64,000 nt of DNA from Spirochaetales bacterium (GTDB lineage: Bacteria > Spirochaetota > Spirochaetia > UBA9216). Positions 41,713 to 50,089 of this stretch are shown one piece after another. Location: the NCBI GenBank assembly GCA_016342585.1, contig JAEINK010000003.1:124001-188000 (forward strand), in the 5' to 3' direction. The translations under genes and the position numbers were made by a program. Numbering within the stretch: the stretch's first letter is position 1; every line of letters begins with the position of its first letter. The notes beneath the pieces are model-generated. The model had not been told where the DNA came from. It saw nothing but the letters and a program-made list of their open reading frames with translations, and did not search any database.

Positions 41713-42675
41713 TTATGGGTTTAGTTCGATTTCTACCCTTCGGTTTCTATCCTGTTTATCTTTATCCATAGAAGCCGGTGCTGAACCACCGAAACCTCGA
41801 ATAGGGGTTGATTCCGGGATATCCATTCTGCTGCGCAGGTAGTCCGCCGTATTTTCTGCTCTTTTTAAGGATAATTCAACTCTCTCTTCTTCGGTTCCGA
41901 AGAGAGCACAGTGTCCTGTTATTCTTAATCTGGAAAGATCCTGTCCTTTAAGGCTAATTGACAGTATTTCGAGCTCGGCTATGGCCTTCTCTGTGAGTTC
42001 ATATGATTCCGGTTGGAAATAGATTGATTTATTAAGGGTATCCATCGTAATTACTGGAGAATTAGTCTCATCCTTCGCCGAAGGTTCGGGAGTTCTTTCG
42101 GAAATAGCGTCCCTGGTGACAGTCGGTTCTGGTTGTTCTTTAATCCTTTCTATATGAGTGGTCTCTTCAGTTTCCTGCTGATTCACAGCTGGAAGGGTAT
42201 TCGCTGTCCGGTTATTAGATGGCAGCTGCTGTGTTGATTTTTCTGATTTTCCTACCCAGGGTGAAATTATAATCATCAGAGTTATAAATATCCCGAAAAT
42301 AATGACCATCAATATCCCCGGGTTTAGAAAAGATCTATGTTTTCTTTCAGGTTGAAAGTCCTGGGGAACGATCAAACTCCTGGTTAGACGTTTGTTTTTA
42401 TCGGTTCTGTATCCGATTTTAACTTTATCTCTTCCATTAAAAGCACAATTTATTGTCAGAACCGGATCTCCGGGTTTATTGGGTGGCAGGTCGGAAATTT
42501 TTATTGATCCTCCGGATCTGATTTTTTCTTCGTTTTTCCAGAAGAATTCTAACCTTCCTCCCCGCTGAAAATCTTTTACGGTAGTCAGGATGATTTTACG
42601 TTTTCCTTTATGAGATAATGATATAAGATTGGCAAATCTGCCGGCGGATGTTTTCCATACAAGTACATTTTTCAT
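41713..42675 (-). CDS. Inner-membrane protein with OmpA-like peptidoglycan-binding domain
   Basis: Protein of 320 residues with no signal peptide. A beta-rich N-terminal region (1-110) of unknown type lies before a single membrane helix at about 118-140, then a proline- and glutamate-rich linker, then an OmpA C-terminal domain (about 205-320) with 'SIYFQPESYELT', 'LRITGHCALFGTEEER', 'SLKRAENTADYLRSR' and 'RNRRVEIEL'. This puts the N-terminus in the cytosol and the OmpA domain on the peptidoglycan, as in MotB, but with a large cytosolic domain instead of a motor segment. It could anchor a cytoplasmic assembly to the wall. Confidence 0.82.
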   Translation of the reverse strand: MKNVLVWKTSAGRFANLISLSHKGKRKIILTTVKDFQRGGRLEFFWKNEEKIRSGGSIKISDLPPNKPGDPVLTINCAFNGRDKVKIGYRTDKNKRLTRSLIVPQDFQPERKHRSFLNPGILMVIIFGIFITLMIIISPWVGKSEKSTQQLPSNNRTANTLPAVNQQETEETTHIERIKEQPEPTVTRDAISERTPEPSAKDETNSPVITMDTLNKSIYFQPESYELTEKAIAELEILSISLKGQDLSRLRITGHCALFGTEEERVELSLKRAENTADYLRSRMDIPESTPIRGFGGSAPASMDKDKQDRNRRVEIELNP

Positions 42676-42708
42676 TACTTATAATTTACCACATTTTTTG
42701 AGGATCTA

Positions 42709-42737
42709 TTGACAAAAAAGCCTAATGCTGGTATTTT
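42709..42737 (+). promoter_or_regulatory. Promoter of the tRNA-Thr gene and following cluster
   Basis: TTGACA (42709-42714), 17-base spacer, TATTTT (42732-42737), 15 bases before the mature 5' end of the tRNA. Confidence 0.65.
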
Positions 42738-42752
42738 TCTGCACACAACAAC

Positions 42753-42824
42753 GCCCTTGTAGCTCAGTGGTAGAGCACCTCCATGGTAAGGAGGGGGTCC
42801 GCGGTTCAAGTCCGCGCGAGGGCT
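42753..42824 (+). tRNA. tRNA-Thr (anticodon GGT)
   Basis: Cloverleaf of 72 bases. Acceptor GCCCTTG / CGAGGGC (one G-U pair), anticodon stem CCTCC / GGAGG with loop ATGGTAA giving anticodon GGT, and T arm CGCGG-TTCAAGT-CCGCG. Discriminator base T. CCA is not encoded, so it must be added after transcription. Confidence 0.93.
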
Positions 42825-42874
42825 TTTTTGTATTTATATTTTGAGACCATTGGTCTTAGAGGGTGGTGAAAAGC

Positions 42875-43051
42875 ATGGCGAAGGCTAAAAAGGGTGCTAT
42901 CGAAAAGATTGCTTTGAAATGTTCAGAGTGTAATCGAAGAAATTATACAACTCAGAAGAACCGTAGAAATATGCAGGGGAAGCTGGAGCTTAGTAAATAT
43001 TGTAAATTCGATAAAAAACATACCCTTCACGTAGAGACAAAGATTAAATAA
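42875..43051 (+). CDS. rpmG: Ribosomal protein L33
   Basis: Large-subunit protein of 58 residues; starts [11 protein letters not shown]. The ATG at 42875 is preferred to two upstream GTG codons, with GAGGGTGG before it. The zinc-type form normally has two CxxC pairs. Here the first is complete (Cys16, Cys19) but the second is Cys43-x2-Asp46, followed by His49. Zinc binding may use Asp or His, or be weakened. It lies between two tRNA genes at the head of the secE-nusG cluster. Confidence 0.93.
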   Translation: MAKAKKGAIEKIALKCSECNRRNYTTQKNRRNMQGKLELSKYCKFDKKHTLHVETKIK

Positions 43052-43102
43052 TAATTCTTTTTTTAGTGAGATTGTTGTATAATTTCGCTTATGTAAGATA
43101 TT

Positions 43103-43176
43103 AGGCCAGTAGCTCCAACGGCTAGAGCGCCGGTCTCCAAAACCGGATGTTGCAGGTTCGAATCCTGCCTGGCCTG
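43103..43176 (+). tRNA. tRNA-Trp (anticodon CCA)
   Basis: 74 bases. Acceptor AGGCCAG / CTGGCCT, anticodon stem CCGGT / ACCGG with loop CTCCAAA giving anticodon CCA, T arm GCAGG-TTCGAAT-CCTGC, discriminator G. CCA tail not encoded. Placement just before secE is common in bacteria. Confidence 0.95.
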
Positions 43177-43278
43177 GAAAATCAGGTTGAAAATGATCTT
43201 CTGGGTTTCTTATTTTTTTGGAAATATTTTTTCAGCCAAATGAACCAAATTATGGTTTAAAGTTGCAGGAGTCAAGTA

Positions 43279-43461
43279 ATGAAGAAGTTTGTGCAGTTTT
43301 TTAAGGACAGTATTGCCGAATTGAAGAAGGTTGTCTGGCCGAGTCAGGCGGAAGTGGCCTCTTCTACAAAGGTTGTGATTGTGTCTACCTTTATTTTTGC
43401 GGTGGTTCTTGGAGTAGTTGACTTTCTACTTCTTACGGGGATGGATGTTCTCTTTAGGTAG
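43279..43461 (+). CDS. secE: Protein translocase subunit SecE
   Basis: Small essential part of the SecYEG channel, 60 residues: an amphipathic segment 'FFKDSIAELKKVVWPSQAEV' with the invariant 'WPS' patch, followed by one membrane helix at about 35-55. This is the short single-helix form usual outside enterobacteria. Directly upstream of nusG, as in most bacteria. GCAGGAG ribosome site. Confidence 0.95.
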   Translation: MKKFVQFFKDSIAELKKVVWPSQAEVASSTKVVIVSTFIFAVVLGVVDFLLLTGMDVLFR

Positions 43462-43531
43462 AGGGTTTTGATTCTGTCTTTTATTTAAACAGTTTAAGAA
43501 GTATTCCCGTCAGGGAAGAGGGAAGGCGCGA

Positions 43532-44089
43532 ATGGCCAAGGGGTGGTATGTTGTTCATACTTATTCAGGTTATGAAAACAAGGTAGAAAGACATATAAGA
43601 TTGCTCATGGAAACCGTATCTGATGTGAAGGATGCGGTTTTTGAGATTAAGGTTCCTTCAGAGGATGTGGTTGAAATGAAGGATGGTAAGAAGAAAGTTG
43701 TTACCAAAAAATTTCTTCCCGGTTATATCCTTGTGGAGATGGACCTTCCGGATCTTGGTTGGAAGGGTGTTTGTTCTCATATCAAGAGGATTCAGGGTGT
43801 TACAGGTTTTGTAGGATCCATGGGGGGTGGGAAGCCTTCTCCTATATCTTCCGAAGAGGCTCGATCAATTTTTCAGAAGGCCGGAGAGATTAAATCGGAA
43901 AAAGTTCTTCGTGTTAAACAAAGTTTTGCAATTGATGAGCATGTTCGAATTGTTGATGGACCTTTTGATACATTTACTGGGACAATTGAAGAGGTCAATA
44001 TGGAGCGTGGAAAGCTTAAGGTTATGGTTGGGATTTTTGGCCGAGCTACCCCGGTTGAGGTTGATTTTCATCAGGTGGAAAAGGTTTAG
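43532..44089 (+). CDS. nusG: Transcription termination/antitermination protein NusG
   Basis: RNA polymerase-associated factor of 185 residues. The N-terminal NGN domain begins 'WYVVHTYSGYENKVERH' and includes 'FLPGYILVEMDL'. The C-terminal KOW domain has 'VRIVDGPFDTFTGTIEEV'. It links RNA polymerase to Rho or the leading ribosome. Followed by the rplK leader. Confidence 0.97.
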   Translation: MAKGWYVVHTYSGYENKVERHIRLLMETVSDVKDAVFEIKVPSEDVVEMKDGKKKVVTKKFLPGYILVEMDLPDLGWKGVCSHIKRIQGVTGFVGSMGGGKPSPISSEEARSIFQKAGEIKSEKVLRVKQSFAIDEHVRIVDGPFDTFTGTIEEVNMERGKLKVMVGIFGRATPVEVDFHQVEKV

Positions 44090-44164
44090 TTTTAATTAAA
44101 CTGAAGCCTCTTTTTGATGCTTCAGATTTGATATTTCCATCCTTTAATTTTGAGGGGTGGTTGA

Positions 44165-44198
44165 TATGGGAGTCTCCGTTGGGGACGTTATTACCATA
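44165..44198 (+). promoter_or_regulatory. Probable ribosomal protein L1 binding site in the rplK leader
   Basis: Outer stem TATGG / CCATA and inner stem GTCTCC / GGGGAC separated by an asymmetric internal loop (GA on one side, GTTATTA on the other). TGGGAG on the left and ATTACCA on the right resemble the L1-binding stem of 23S rRNA (TGGGAG...ATACCA). L1 represses its own rplK-rplA message through such a mimic in other bacteria. The site ends 46 bases before the rplK start. Confidence 0.6.
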
Positions 44199-44243
44199 CG
44201 CCGATTTCTGCTTTTGCAGGAAGACGGTTATCAGGAGTTATTT

Positions 44244-44675
44244 ATGGCGAAGAAGAAGGTAACTGCGCTTATTAAGTTGCAGGTTCCTGCTGGAAAAGCT
44301 ACGCCCGCACCTCCCGTAGGGCCCGCGTTGGGACCTCATGGTGTTAGTGCTCCCCAGTTTGTTCAGCAATTTAATGACAGAACAAGCAAGATGGAGCCTG
44401 GACTTACTATTCCAGTTGTTATTACAGTCTATGGTGATAAGAGTTTTACTTTTGTTACAAAGACGCCACCCGCTGCAGTTCTTATTAAGAAAGCTATTGG
44501 TCTTTCAAGTGGTTCAGCAGAACCTCATAAAGTGAAAGTAGGAAAAATTACACGAGCTCAGTTACAGGAGATTGCGGAATTTAAAATGCCCGATCTGAAT
44601 GCTAATGATGTTGATCATGCAATTAATATCATTGCCGGTACTGCCCGAAGTATGGGTGTAGAGGTGGAAGGTTAG
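44244..44675 (+). CDS. rplK: Ribosomal protein L11
   Basis: Stalk-base protein of 143 residues that binds 23S rRNA at the GTPase centre. It starts [19 protein letters not shown], with AGGAG seven bases before the ATG; an upstream in-frame GTG at 44157 would add 29 unrelated residues and cover the L1 leader. Conserved '[12 protein letters not shown]' is present. One base separates it from rplA. Confidence 0.97.
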   Translation: MAKKKVTALIKLQVPAGKATPAPPVGPALGPHGVSAPQFVQQFNDRTSKMEPGLTIPVVITVYGDKSFTFVTKTPPAAVLIKKAIGLSSGSAEPHKVKVGKITRAQLQEIAEFKMPDLNANDVDHAINIIAGTARSMGVEVEG

Positions 44676-44676
44676 T

Positions 44677-45357
44677 ATGAAGCGCGGAAAGAAGTATGTA
44701 GAAGCTGTTGGCAAGTACAATAAGCAGGATTTATATAAGTCGGAAGAGGCTCTTAAAGTTGTTAAAGAGGTCGCCTTTGCTAAATTTGATGAAACCGTTG
44801 AGCTTTCTGTGAAACTGAAGCTGAAGAAGAGTCAGACCGTAAGGGATACTCTTGTTCTCCCTCATCAGTTTACGGGAGACAAGAAGATTCTCGTTTTTGC
44901 CAAGGGTGAGAAAGCTCAGGAAGCTAAGGATGCAGGTGCCGCTTTTGTTGGTGATACTGATCTTGTTGATAAGATTAAGGGTGGATGGCTGGATTTTGAT
45001 GTAGCCGTTGCTACACCTGATATGATGAAGGATGTGGGGCGTCTTGGTCCTATTCTTGGTCGTCGAGGGCTTATGCCTAACCCTAAAACTCAGACAGTAA
45101 CTTTTAATTTGAAGGAAGCTATTGCTGAGCTGAACAAAGGGCGAGTCGAATATAGATCTGATAAGACCGGTGTTGTTCATTTTTCTGTTGGAAAGGTATC
45201 CATGGATGTCGTAAAAATGCGGGAAAATGTTGAACTTTGTCTTTCTGAAATAGAAAGGAAGCGGCCTGCAGACGCAAAGGGTGATTTTGTAGAAACTGTT
45301 GCCCTATCTTCAACTATGGGTCCTGGAGTCCGAGTAGATTTCAGGGCTGCAAACTAA
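44677..45357 (+). CDS. rplA: Ribosomal protein L1
   Basis: L1-stalk protein of 226 residues. Signature '[14 protein letters not shown]' and start '[16 protein letters not shown]'. Besides its ribosomal role it probably represses rplKA translation at the leader site at 44165-44198. Close spacing to rplK and rplJ indicates one transcript. Confidence 0.97.
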   Translation: MKRGKKYVEAVGKYNKQDLYKSEEALKVVKEVAFAKFDETVELSVKLKLKKSQTVRDTLVLPHQFTGDKKILVFAKGEKAQEAKDAGAAFVGDTDLVDKIKGGWLDFDVAVATPDMMKDVGRLGPILGRRGLMPNPKTQTVTFNLKEAIAELNKGRVEYRSDKTGVVHFSVGKVSMDVVKMRENVELCLSEIERKRPADAKGDFVETVALSSTMGPGVRVDFRAAN

Positions 45358-45367
45358 GGGAGAGGCT

Positions 45368-45898
45368 ATGTCTGAAGAGAAAAAGATACAACAGCATAAG
45401 CTTGATTCTGTAAGCTCACTCAAAGCAGAGTTTGCTGAAATCAATGATTTTATTTTTACCGATTACCGAGGTCTTACTGTAGAGCAGATAACTGAACTTC
45501 GAGGACAGCTCAGAGAAAAGAATGCGGTATTGAAGGTTGTGAAGAATAGATTTGCCAAGATTGCACTTCAGGAGCTTGAAATGCCTGAAGCAGGTGATAA
45601 TCTTGTTGGTCCTACCGCTGTGGCTTATACCACAGATGAGTCAGGTCCTGTGGCAAAGATCCTTTTTGAGTATTCAAAAATTTCACCCGTTGAAGTTAAA
45701 GGTGGGATTATTGCTGGTGATGTTTTTGATTCATCTCAGCTTGAAGCATATTCGAAACTTCCCACAAGGCTTGAGCTTATTGCCAAACTTATGGGTACAA
45801 TGAATGCACCTGTGCAGAAGCTGGTTTCTACCATGAATGCTGTACCGGAGACATTTGTAAGGACTCTCCAGGCTGTTGCAGACAGCAAGTCCGAATAG
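45368..45898 (+). CDS. rplJ: Ribosomal protein L10
   Basis: Stalk protein of 176 residues that carries the L7/L12 dimers; 'FIFTDYRGLTVEQITELR' matches the family's N-terminal globular part. Only ten bases separate it from rplA, so the separate L10 leader found in many bacteria is not present in front of it. Confidence 0.96.
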   Translation: MSEEKKIQQHKLDSVSSLKAEFAEINDFIFTDYRGLTVEQITELRGQLREKNAVLKVVKNRFAKIALQELEMPEAGDNLVGPTAVAYTTDESGPVAKILFEYSKISPVEVKGGIIAGDVFDSSQLEAYSKLPTRLELIAKLMGTMNAPVQKLVSTMNAVPETFVRTLQAVADSKSE

Positions 45899-46023
45899 TA
45901 GTTGTAATTTTCCTTCTGTATAGAGGGTTTAGAAATAAATACGACGGCATTTAATGCCGTGTAAACGACATTAGTCTTCGTAATGAACCATGCTACTGTC
46001 GTTGAAATCAAGGAGAAGATAAT

Positions 46024-46404
46024 ATGGCTCTTTCAAAAGAAGATATTTTAGAAGCAATTGCTGGCATGACTGTACTTGAGCTTTCCGAGCTTATCACAGA
46101 CATGGAAGAGAAGTTTGGTGTAACTGCAGCAGCTCCTGTTGCTGTTGCCGCTGCTGGTCCTGCTGCTGCTGGTCCTGCTGTTGAAGAGCAGTCAGAGTTT
46201 GATGTAGTTCTTAAAGGTTTTGCTGATGGTCAGAAGATTCCTGTAATCAAAGAAGTTCGAGGAATTACTGGACTTGGTCTTAAAGAAGCTAAAGAGCTTG
46301 TTGAAGCTGGAGATAAAACTCTTAAAGAGGGCGTTTCCAAAGAAGAAGCCGAAGAACTCAAGAAAAAGCTTGAGGCTGCTGGCGCCGTTGTTGAAGTTAA
46401 ATAA
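46024..46404 (+). CDS. rplL: Ribosomal protein L7/L12
   Basis: Stalk protein of 126 residues: N-terminal dimerisation part, alanine-rich hinge ('[16 protein letters not shown]') and C-terminal factor-binding domain '[19 protein letters not shown]'. AAGGAGAAG ribosome site. The 125-base gap after rplJ contains a small hairpin ACGGCAT-TTA-ATGCCGT (about 45942-45958), which may separate or stabilise the messages so that more L7/L12 than L10 is made. Confidence 0.97.
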   Translation: MALSKEDILEAIAGMTVLELSELITDMEEKFGVTAAAPVAVAAAGPAAAGPAVEEQSEFDVVLKGFADGQKIPVIKEVRGITGLGLKEAKELVEAGDKTLKEGVSKEEAEELKKKLEAAGAVVEVK

Positions 46405-46452
46405 ACAAACTCTCATCATCAATACTTTTGCTCAAGTAAACATGAAGTGCAG

Positions 46453-46478
46453 GTATCAGTGGAGCGATCCGCTGGTAC
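46453..46478 (+). promoter_or_regulatory. Hairpin between rplL and rpoB
   Basis: Ten-base stem GTATCAGTGG / CCGCTGGTAC (two G-U pairs) with a six-base loop, inside a 163-base gap. A rival pairing CAGGTA (46450-46455) with TACCTG (46482-46487) overlaps it. No T-run follows, so it is not a simple terminator; an RNase processing site or partial attenuator, as found at this position in E. coli, is possible. Confidence 0.4.
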
Positions 46479-46573
46479 TTGTACCTGTATTAATTCAAAG
46501 GTCCCGGAAAGGTATCTTTTCGGCACTATAAGTTTGAATAGCGTTAAACTATTCTGCGCAGAGGGGGGTGGTT

Positions 46574-49500
46574 GTGCTCGATAGAGGCAAAACCATTGAA
46601 CGTATTTACGTTGGTAAAGAATTTTACGAGGTTATGGATCTTCCAAATCTCGTGGATATTCAGCTGTTGTCGTATGAAAAATTTCTCCAAAGAGATTCTC
46701 TTAGAAAAAAAGAAACCCTGAATTTTCAGGGACTTGAAGAAGTTTTTCAAACAATTTTTCCTGTTGAAAGTCCGAATAAGGATATGATCCTCGAGTATGA
46801 TTTTTACACCCTGGATGAGGAAAATATTAAACTTTCAGAGGCTGAATGTAAAAGGAAAGGCGTCAGTTATGCTATTCCTGTTAAGGCCCGTATTAATCTG
46901 ATCTTTCAGGAAACGGGAGAAATTCGACAGAAAGATATTTATGTTGGAGATATACCTCTGATGACAGATCGGGGGACTTTTATCATTAATGGTGCTGAAA
47001 GGGTCGTCGTTAGTCAGATTCACCGTTCTCCTGGTGTTATTTTCGCATATGATAAAGGTGTTTATACTTCTCGTATAATTCCTTATAGAGGTTCATGGCT
47101 GGAATTTGAGATTGATTCCAAGAAGGAACTTGTTTTTACAAAGATCGACCGTAAGAAAAGGATTCTTGGAACTCTTTTCTTAAGAGCGCTTGGTTTCGAT
47201 ACCAGAGAAAAGATTATCGATCTTTTCTATAAAATAAAAACCGTCGAATTTCCTGAGACTCGTGAAGAGCGGGAATCTCTTGTTGGTAAAGTTTTCGCCA
47301 GGGCTCTTTTTGTAGAGCAGGAAGACGAGAAAAAGAAGCTGTATAAAGCCGGTGAAAGAATCAGACCTCATGATTTGGATGAATTAGATCATGCCGGTGT
47401 GAAGGAGTTTGAAATTATCGATTTTGATAATGCTGATTCTCTTCATTCAAATATGATTCTGAACTGTTTTGAAAGAGAAGAACTTAAGTTTACCAGGGAA
47501 GAGGCTGGTGTTGATGAGCCTACCAAGGATGATGCGCTTATTGCTGTCTATTCCATGATCATGCCCGGTGAGCCTATTACTATAGAGAGTGCTGAGAAGG
47601 ATTTGAATTCAATGTTCTTCTCTTCCAGGCGTTATGATTTAGGTGATGTAGGACGTTATAAGCTTAATAAGAAGTTTGATTATGAGCCCGATGGTGATGG
47701 ACTTGTGCTTCATCGGCAGGATATTGTAAATACAATGGGATTTCTCATTAAGGTTTACAGTGGTGAGGCAAATGTAGACGATATTGATCATCTTGGAAAC
47801 AGAAGGGTTAGATCTGTCGGTGAGCTTCTCACTAATCAGCTTAAAACAGCTTTTACAAGGATGGAGAGGATAGCGAAAGAGCGGATGTCTCTGAAAGAGA
47901 CTGATACTATTAAACCTCAGGACCTTGTTTCTATTAAACCTATAGTGGCTGCTATCAAAGAATTCTTTGGTTCCAGTCAGCTTTCACAGTTTATGGATCA
48001 GGTTAACCCTCTGTCTGAGCTTACTCATAAGAGAAGACTTAATGCCCTCGGGCCTGGGGGTCTTTCACGAGATCGTGCAGGATTTGAGGTTCGTGATGTA
48101 CACTTCACTCACTACGGGCGAATGTGCCCGATTGAGACTCCTGAAGGTCCGAATATTGGTCTTATTGTCTCTATGGCAAATTATACCCGGGTAAATGATT
48201 ATGGTTTTCTTGAGACTCCCTATCGAAAGGTTGTAAATGGAGTGGCTACCCGTGATATCGAGTATCTCTCCGCTATGGATGAAGAGAAGTATTTTATTGC
48301 CCAGGCGAATGCAAGTGTTGATGCCGAAGGTAATTTCAGGGACGATCTGATCGCCGTAAGAAAAGCTGGGGATTATATTTCAAAGCATTCTGAAGACATT
48401 CAGTATATGGATGTTTCTCCAAAGCAGGTAATTTCTACAGCTACCAGTCTTATTCCTTTTCTTGAACATGATGATGCTAACCGGGCACTCATGGGATCGA
48501 ATATGCAGCGTCAGGCGGTACCTTTAGTGTTTCCGACAGCTCCCATTGTTGGAACAGGAATGGAAGGCAAAACAGCTTATGATTCCGGGGTTGTGATTAA
48601 AGCGAAAAGAGCTGGTGTTATTGAACATGTTACCTCTACAAGAATCGTTGTTAAACCCGAGGATGCTGTAGATGATTATGATAGAGACGTTTATGAACTT
48701 CTGAAATATCAGAGAACAAATCAGGATACCTGTTTTAATCAGAAACCTATCGTTCTTAAGGATATGATTGTTGCAAAAGGTGCTGTCCTCGCGGATGGTC
48801 CTGCTACCGAACTTGGTGAACTTGCTCTTGGCCGTAATGTTATGGTCGGGTTTGTTCCCTGGAATGGCTACAATTATGAGGATGCTATCCTTATTTCGGA
48901 AAATGTTGTAAAAGGTGATGTTTTTACATCCATCCATATTAAAGAGTTTACTATTGATGTCAGGGAGACCAAACTCGGTCCCGAGAAACTGACACGTGAT
49001 ATACCGAATACAAGTGAGAAGGCTCTTGAGCAGCTCGATGAAGAGGGTATTGTCAATGTTGGTGCAAAGGTAGGCTCTGGTTATATTCTGGTCGGTAAAG
49101 TTACTCCAAAATCGGAGACAGAAACGACTCCCGAGTTCAAGCTCCTTAACTCTATTTTTGGGGAAAAGGCTAAAGAAGTTCGGGATACATCATTAAGAAT
49201 TCCTCATGGTGTTGAGGGGACTGTAATTGATGTTCAGAGACTCAGACGTTCGGAAGGGGATGATCTTTCACCGGGTGTTGATGAGGTTGTTAAGGTTTTG
49301 GTCGCCACCAAACGAAAGTTGCGTGAAGGAGATAAGATGGCAGGTCGTCATGGAAATAAGGGTATAGTTGCCCGTGTTCTCCCTGAAGAAGATATGCCTT
49401 ATATGGAGGATGGAACTCCTCTCGATATTTGTCTTAACCCGCTGGGTGTTCCTTCGCGAATGAACCTTGGTCAGCTACTTGAAACTGATCTTGGTTGGGC

Positions 49501-50074
49501 TGGTAAAGTTCTGGGTGAGTATTACTCTACTCCAGTTTTTCAGTCTGCTACAAATCAGATGATCAAAGATAAGCTAGAGAGTGCAGGACTTCCTCCGAGT
49601 GGTAAAATTGCCCTTCGTGATGGAAGGACGGGTGAACTTTTTGAAAATCATGTTCACGTTGGTTGTGTGTATATGTTGAAACTTTCTCACCTTGTTGATG
49701 ATAAGATGCATGCACGATCAACCGGTCCTTACTCGCTTGTTACTCAGCAGCCCCTTGGTGGTAAGGCACAGTTTGGTGGACAGAGACTTGGAGAGATGGA
49801 AGTTTGGGCTCTTGAAGCATATGGTGCAGCAAACACCCTGCTTGAGCTGCTCACAATCAAGTCTGATGATATGAACGGACGGGCAAAGATCTATGAGAGT
49901 GTCGTTAAGGGTGAACCTGCCACGACACCGGGTGTTCCCGAATCGTTTAATGTTCTTGTTCAGGAACTCAGAGGTCTTGCTCTCGATCTTGCTATATTTG
50001 ATTCAAAAGGTAAGAAGGTTGCTCTGACTGAAAGGGATGAGGAACTGATAAACAGACAGGGAAGCCAGTTTTAG
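46574..50074 (+). CDS. rpoB: RNA polymerase subunit beta
   Basis: Core RNA polymerase subunit, about 1166 residues. Visible landmarks: '[17 protein letters not shown]' at the start, rifampicin-region '[24 protein letters not shown]' and '[10 protein letters not shown]', and '[12 protein letters not shown]' near the active centre. GTG at 46574 is preferred for its spacing from GAGGGGGG; a GTG two codons earlier (46568) is possible. It is followed after 15 bases by rpoC. Confidence 0.97.
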   Translation: MLDRGKTIERIYVGKEFYEVMDLPNLVDIQLLSYEKFLQRDSLRKKETLNFQGLEEVFQTIFPVESPNKDMILEYDFYTLDEENIKLSEAECKRKGVSYAIPVKARINLIFQETGEIRQKDIYVGDIPLMTDRGTFIINGAERVVVSQIHRSPGVIFAYDKGVYTSRIIPYRGSWLEFEIDSKKELVFTKIDRKKRILGTLFLRALGFDTREKIIDLFYKIKTVEFPETREERESLVGKVFARALFVEQEDEKKKLYKAGERIRPHDLDELDHAGVKEFEIIDFDNADSLHSNMILNCFEREELKFTREEAGVDEPTKDDALIAVYSMIMPGEPITIESAEKDLNSMFFSSRRYDLGDVGRYKLNKKFDYEPDGDGLVLHRQDIVNTMGFLIKVYSGEANVDDIDHLGNRRVRSVGELLTNQLKTAFTRMERIAKERMSLKETDTIKPQDLVSIKPIVAAIKEFFGSSQLSQFMDQVNPLSELTHKRRLNALGPGGLSRDRAGFEVRDVHFTHYGRMCPIETPEGPNIGLIVSMANYTRVNDYGFLETPYRKVVNGVATRDIEYLSAMDEEKYFIAQANASVDAEGNFRDDLIAVRKAGDYISKHSEDIQYMDVSPKQVISTATSLIPFLEHDDANRALMGSNMQRQAVPLVFPTAPIVGTGMEGKTAYDSGVVIKAKRAGVIEHVTSTRIVVKPEDAVDDYDRDVYELLKYQRTNQDTCFNQKPIVLKDMIVAKGAVLADGPATELGELALGRNVMVGFVPWNGYNYEDAILISENVVKGDVFTSIHIKEFTIDVRETKLGPEKLTRDIPNTSEKALEQLDEEGIVNVGAKVGSGYILVGKVTPKSETETTPEFKLLNSIFGEKAKEVRDTSLRIPHGVEGTVIDVQRLRRSEGDDLSPGVDEVVKVLVATKRKLREGDKMAGRHGNKGIVARVLPEEDMPYMEDGTPLDICLNPLGVPSRMNLGQLLETDLGWAGKVLGEYYSTPVFQSATNQMIKDKLESAGLPPSGKIALRDGRTGELFENHVHVGCVYMLKLSHLVDDKMHARSTGPYSLVTQQPLGGKAQFGGQRLGEMEVWALEAYGAANTLLELLTIKSDDMNGRAKIYESVVKGEPATTPGVPESFNVLVQELRGLALDLAIFDSKGKKVALTERDEELINRQGSQF

Positions 50075-50089
50075 GAGGCATAGGGTTTA

